Shown here: piece after piece, positions 57,388 through 59,832 of the stretch
Layout: each line of letters begins with the position of its first letter
Numbering within the stretch: the stretch's first letter is position 1
Assembly: GCF_000745955.1 (NCBI RefSeq)
Contig: NZ_JQKH01000008.1
Span: forward strand, 1 to 59,832
Reading direction: 5' to 3'
Source: Alysiella crassa DSM 2578
GTDB taxonomy: Bacteria; Pseudomonadota; Gammaproteobacteria; Burkholderiales; Neisseriaceae
DNA: 59,832 nucleotides
Made by a program: the position numbers and the translations under genes
The notes under the pieces: model-generated
Databases searched by the model: none
The model's input: the letters and a program-made list of their open reading frames with translations, nothing else
What the model was told of the DNA's origin: nothing

Positions 57388-58506
57388 TCAGGCAGCCTGA
57401 AACGAATTTTTTTGTAAACAATACAAATAGGTGCATTCTTTTTGTCGCGCAAAGGCGAGTGGGTCGCGTTCATCGGTGGCTTTACGGTGGCTGGGGACGG
57501 TGTGGCTTTGCGCCGCAATGTGCCAACCGTATTCGGCAAACCATTGTTGCAGGCTGCCTGAATCGCGCAAACCCAAATGTTCCGCCAAATCCGACATAAT
57601 CAGCCACAATTCACCGTCCGCCGCCAAATGTGCCGCCGCTTCACGCAACACGCCGTGCAGCATACTGTGATTCGGGTCATACAAGGCGGTTTCCACCGCC
57701 GAAGTGGGTTTCGCAGGCAGCCAAGGGGGATTGCAAACAATCACATTCGCCACGCCATCGGGAAAAAAATCTTGTTGCAACACCTTGATTTGATTTACTA
57801 AACCCAAACGCGCTATGTTTTCACGCGCACACAATACGGCGCGTGGATTATTGTCAGTAGCGATGATATTTGCCACACCGCGCCGCGCCAAAATCGCCGC
57901 CAATACGCCACTACCCGTGCCAATATCAAAAGCGGTGTGGCAATTTTCAGGCAGCCTTATTTGTTGAACCAAATCCAAATATTCTCCACGCAAAGGCGAA
58001 AATACACCAAATGGCACATGGATTTTGTCGCCGCCCAAAGCGGAAATGGGTACGCCCTGTTTATGCCATTCATGCGCCCCGATAAATCCGAGTAACTGAT
58101 TGAATGGCAATAAAAATGCTTCCGTATTCGCCACACCATACACGTCCAACAAGGCAGCCTGAACATCGGGCGCACGCGGCAAATCCACCGTAAAATTCAC
58201 CCCCACTTCCACCAATAACATATTGATTTCACGGCTTTGTTGCGATTGCGCCAAACGGTGTTTGTGGAAGATTTCTGCTGGGGTGGCGGCGGGTTTACTT
58301 GGTTTGCGGACACGTTTTTTCAGAGCAGCAAGCAATTGTTTTCCTTGATGAAAATCGCCACGCCACAGCGTTGCCGTATTATTTTTGGCAGCCTGCAAAA
58401 TCTGCTCCGCCGATATTTGCGCGCTTTCCTGTACATTTTGCGGCGGTTTTTGACTGCTTTCGTTGCGATATTCAATTGGGGTTTGGTGCAGAATAAGCGT
58501 GTGCAT
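57388..58506 (-). CDS. Class I SAM-dependent methyltransferase
   Basis: A 372-residue protein with a C-terminal Rossmann methyltransferase domain: FDIGTGSGVLAAILARRGVANIIATDNNPRAVLCARENI (SAM site) and VIVCNPPWLPAKP, an NPPW motif of enzymes that modify amide or amino groups, such as the PrmB/HemK or N6-adenine types. The first 180 residues form a separate, partly basic domain (LLAALKKRVRKPSKPAATP). The target is not evident. The last residues FQAA and the stop are provided by an uptake sequence; SGSLQ is another in-frame one. Confidence 0.8.
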   Translation of the reverse strand: MHTLILHQTPIEYRNESSQKPPQNVQESAQISAEQILQAAKNNTATLWRGDFHQGKQLLAALKKRVRKPSKPAATPAEIFHKHRLAQSQQSREINMLLVEVGVNFTVDLPRAPDVQAALLDVYGVANTEAFLLPFNQLLGFIGAHEWHKQGVPISALGGDKIHVPFGVFSPLRGEYLDLVQQIRLPENCHTAFDIGTGSGVLAAILARRGVANIIATDNNPRAVLCARENIARLGLVNQIKVLQQDFFPDGVANVIVCNPPWLPAKPTSAVETALYDPNHSMLHGVLREAAAHLAADGELWLIMSDLAEHLGLRDSGSLQQWFAEYGWHIAAQSHTVPSHRKATDERDPLAFARQKECTYLYCLQKNSFQAA

Positions 58507-58560
58507 GGTGCAAGATAAATGAATAGATAGGTTTTATTGTAATACGAATACCATAAATAT

Positions 58561-58603
58561 AAAAGCATTCAGGCAGCCTGAAAAAATCTGCCCAAATGCT
58601 TTT
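58561..58603 (-). terminator. Terminator after the surface lipoprotein gene
   Basis: AAAAGCATT and AATGCTTTT form the stem, with one uptake sequence in the loop side. Confidence 0.6.
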
Positions 58604-58633
58604 ATTTATCAAATCAAACAATTGTAAAAAATA

Positions 58634-59611
58634 TTACTGCTTCATACGCGAGCCAGAAAATGCGCCGCTAATATTTTTTTCTTGATTGGAGAATACGCCC
58701 ATCACCGTGCCAGCCGCGTTTTCACGATTGCTTTCACTGCGATAAAACTGACCATCAACCTGTGTGGCTGCGCCCGTAACCGATTGGAAAGTTGTGCCGC
58801 GAATAGTCGCGTCCACATCAAAACCTGTGGTGGCTGGACCATCTATGGGACGCCAATCATCGGCGGCATGGATTTTACCCGTTACAGTCTTCTTACCAAA
58901 ATCCACATTCAAGAAAGTTGTGCCAGTTCCACCCACCACCGAGCCATCGGCGCGTTTTTCCACGCCATAACTCGTACCCAAATAATGGGCGGTGCCTGTG
59001 GTTGGCATTTCGTTTGATGGTGTTTTTTCCCCCACCAAAACAAAGGTGTATGGATTTTTACTTTCCACACCCTTATACACCGTAAATGTATCGGCATAAG
59101 CAGTAGAATCTGCAGGCAAATCCTTGATTAAAGGCAAAGATAAAGTTTTACCCGTGCTGCCATCAACCACACGCACTCGCTCAATTGCTGCACGCTTTTC
59201 CGCACGCACCGAACCATCGGTTTTCAGCGATTCCAAACGCGCTTCAGGTGTAACGCCATAAGCCGTAATCCGATAAGTACGCATTTCCGCCCCAGCCGTG
59301 TTGTTGCCCGAGCCAGAACCTGAACCTGAACCACCTGAACTTGCTGTACTCGTACTGCCGCTACCACCACTATTGCTCGCACCCGCTGTACTGCTGCCAC
59401 CGCCTGTCGCGTCTGCCGTTGGCGTACCACCACTACCACCATTACCTGAAGAGCCACTCGCACCACCCGAACTTGAACCCGCAGCCCCGCCCCCAGAACT
59501 GGCAACCGAACCACTTGAGCTGCCATCTGAATTCAAAGCATAACTCGTGCCGCCACTAGAACACGCCGTCATGACCGCTAAAGTCATGGCTGCTATTGCA
59601 AATAATTTCAT
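58634..59611 (-). CDS. TbpB-like surface lipoprotein
   Basis: A 325-residue lipoprotein (lipobox AVMTAC, Cys17). The mature part starts with a long Gly/Ser/Ala-rich low-complexity linker (residues about 18-110), then a folded part. The C-terminal half resembles the beta-barrel domain of transferrin-binding protein B and similar Slam-exported lipoproteins: VGGTGTTFLNVDFGKKTVTGKIHA, then TVMGVFSNQEKNISGAFSGSR. Surface export by Slam is plausible. The ligand is unknown. A GGAG ribosome site sets the start. It is next to the inverted insertion-sequence end. Confidence 0.75.
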   Translation of the reverse strand: MKLFAIAAMTLAVMTACSSGGTSYALNSDGSSSGSVASSGGGAAGSSSGGASGSSGNGGSGGTPTADATGGGSSTAGASNSGGSGSTSTASSGGSGSGSGSGNNTAGAEMRTYRITAYGVTPEARLESLKTDGSVRAEKRAAIERVRVVDGSTGKTLSLPLIKDLPADSTAYADTFTVYKGVESKNPYTFVLVGEKTPSNEMPTTGTAHYLGTSYGVEKRADGSVVGGTGTTFLNVDFGKKTVTGKIHAADDWRPIDGPATTGFDVDATIRGTTFQSVTGAATQVDGQFYRSESNRENAAGTVMGVFSNQEKNISGAFSGSRMKQ

Positions 59612-59742
59612 AATCAAAACTCCATTGACCATTGATGATTGATGTTTCAGTTAAATCTGATAAAACTGTTTTATTTTAACCCAAGTTAAGTATAATTTGA
59701 TAATAAATCATATTGAAATCACATTATTTTTCAGGCAGCCTT

Positions 59743-59832
59743 TCAGTACACGACAAAAAATCGGAAGACCTGTTTTGGGTTTGAAAAATAGTCCAAAGTT
59801 GCCATCATCAACATGGCGGCTTTGGCAAGCTG
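59743..59832 (-). pseudogene. Transposase C-terminal end, inverted copy
   Basis: The last 29 residues (QLAKAAMLMMATLDYFSNPK, then QVFRFFVVY and stop) of the same transposase as at 1-234, in opposite orientation and cut by the window end. Over about 100 bases it differs from the first copy at three positions, one giving Val to Phe. The terminal GTCGTGTACTG and an adjoining uptake sequence are also shared. Confidence 0.7.

Noticed and set aside
59224-59543. Long frames on both strands across the Gly/Ser-rich lipoprotein region
   Set aside because: They are shadows of low-complexity Gly/Ser codons; only the frame with lipobox and TbpB-like domain has family support.
59695-59725. Possible Fur box upstream of the TbpB-like lipoprotein
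   Set aside because: GATAATAAATCATATTGAA agrees with the 19-base consensus at only about ten positions, which is not convincing for A/T-rich DNA.

Overview
The window looks like chromosomal DNA of a member of the Neisseriaceae, closest in style to the Kingella/Alysiella/Simonsiella branch. The main evidence is a very dense 12-base DNA uptake sequence, AGGCAGCCTGAA, together with its sister form AGGCTGCCTGAA. Both occur in almost every intergenic gap, often as inverted pairs that act as terminators. Gene content fits as well: monomeric isocitrate dehydrogenase, the rpsF-priB-rpsR-rplI cluster, pilT-pilU, rdgC, eno-ftsB and a thiMDE operon under a TPP riboswitch. The species cannot be fixed from this sequence alone. 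No tRNA or rRNA gene was seen.

Layout. 1-4.3 kb: a transposase tail, a DUF1963 protein, a secreted protein and monomeric icd. 4.7-11 kb: leuA with a fused N-terminal helix-turn-helix domain, then rarD, an rsuA-type pseudouridine synthase, yaaA, a thioesterase-like gene and ygfZ. 11-17.6 kb: the pyruvate dehydrogenase genes aceE and aceF, with a VapBC-type toxin-antitoxin pair and two tiny Cys-containing peptides between them, then ubiC and ybaB. 17.7-24.8 kb: a BON-LysM protein, a SleB-type hydrolase, pmbA, pilT, pilU, a peroxiredoxin and purK. 24.8-26 kb: a graveyard of insertion-sequence pieces, a Correia-like element and a broken yqiA esterase gene. 26-41 kb: an M23 peptidase, accA, a Spy-like protein, rpe, ubiB, clpX, envelope proteins, fmt, a porin, the S6-PriB-S18-L9 cluster, tgt and an amino-acid-binding lipoprotein. 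41.3-43.9 kb: the stump of a Mu-like transposable prophage (repressor, Ner-like protein, N-terminus of the transposase) cut off by an IS1-family element. 44-46.5 kb: TPP riboswitch plus thiM-thiD-thiE. 46.7-59.6 kb: rhlE with a long structured leader, mgtE, rdgC, a DUF2314/ankyrin protein, purM, a HAD-like protein, eno, ftsB, an M14 carboxypeptidase, a methyltransferase and a TbpB-like surface lipoprotein. The last 90 bases are an inverted, slightly diverged copy of the transposase tail at the start, so the window is bounded by two inverted copies of one insertion sequence.

Most genes are housekeeping genes in short operons. The unusual layer is repetitive DNA. Several palindromic element families sit in the gaps, including one whose ends (CAGTACACGAC) match the end of the flanking insertion sequence and always abut an uptake sequence. 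Uptake sequences also lie inside reading frames, where they encode recurring peptides (SGSL, FRLPE, FRQPE, FQAA) and sometimes the stop codon. The best leads for something undescribed are the HTH-LeuA fusion with dyad sites in its promoter, the toxin-antitoxin/small-peptide insert in the pyruvate dehydrogenase locus, the uptake-sequence-linked miniature elements and the structured rhlE leader.
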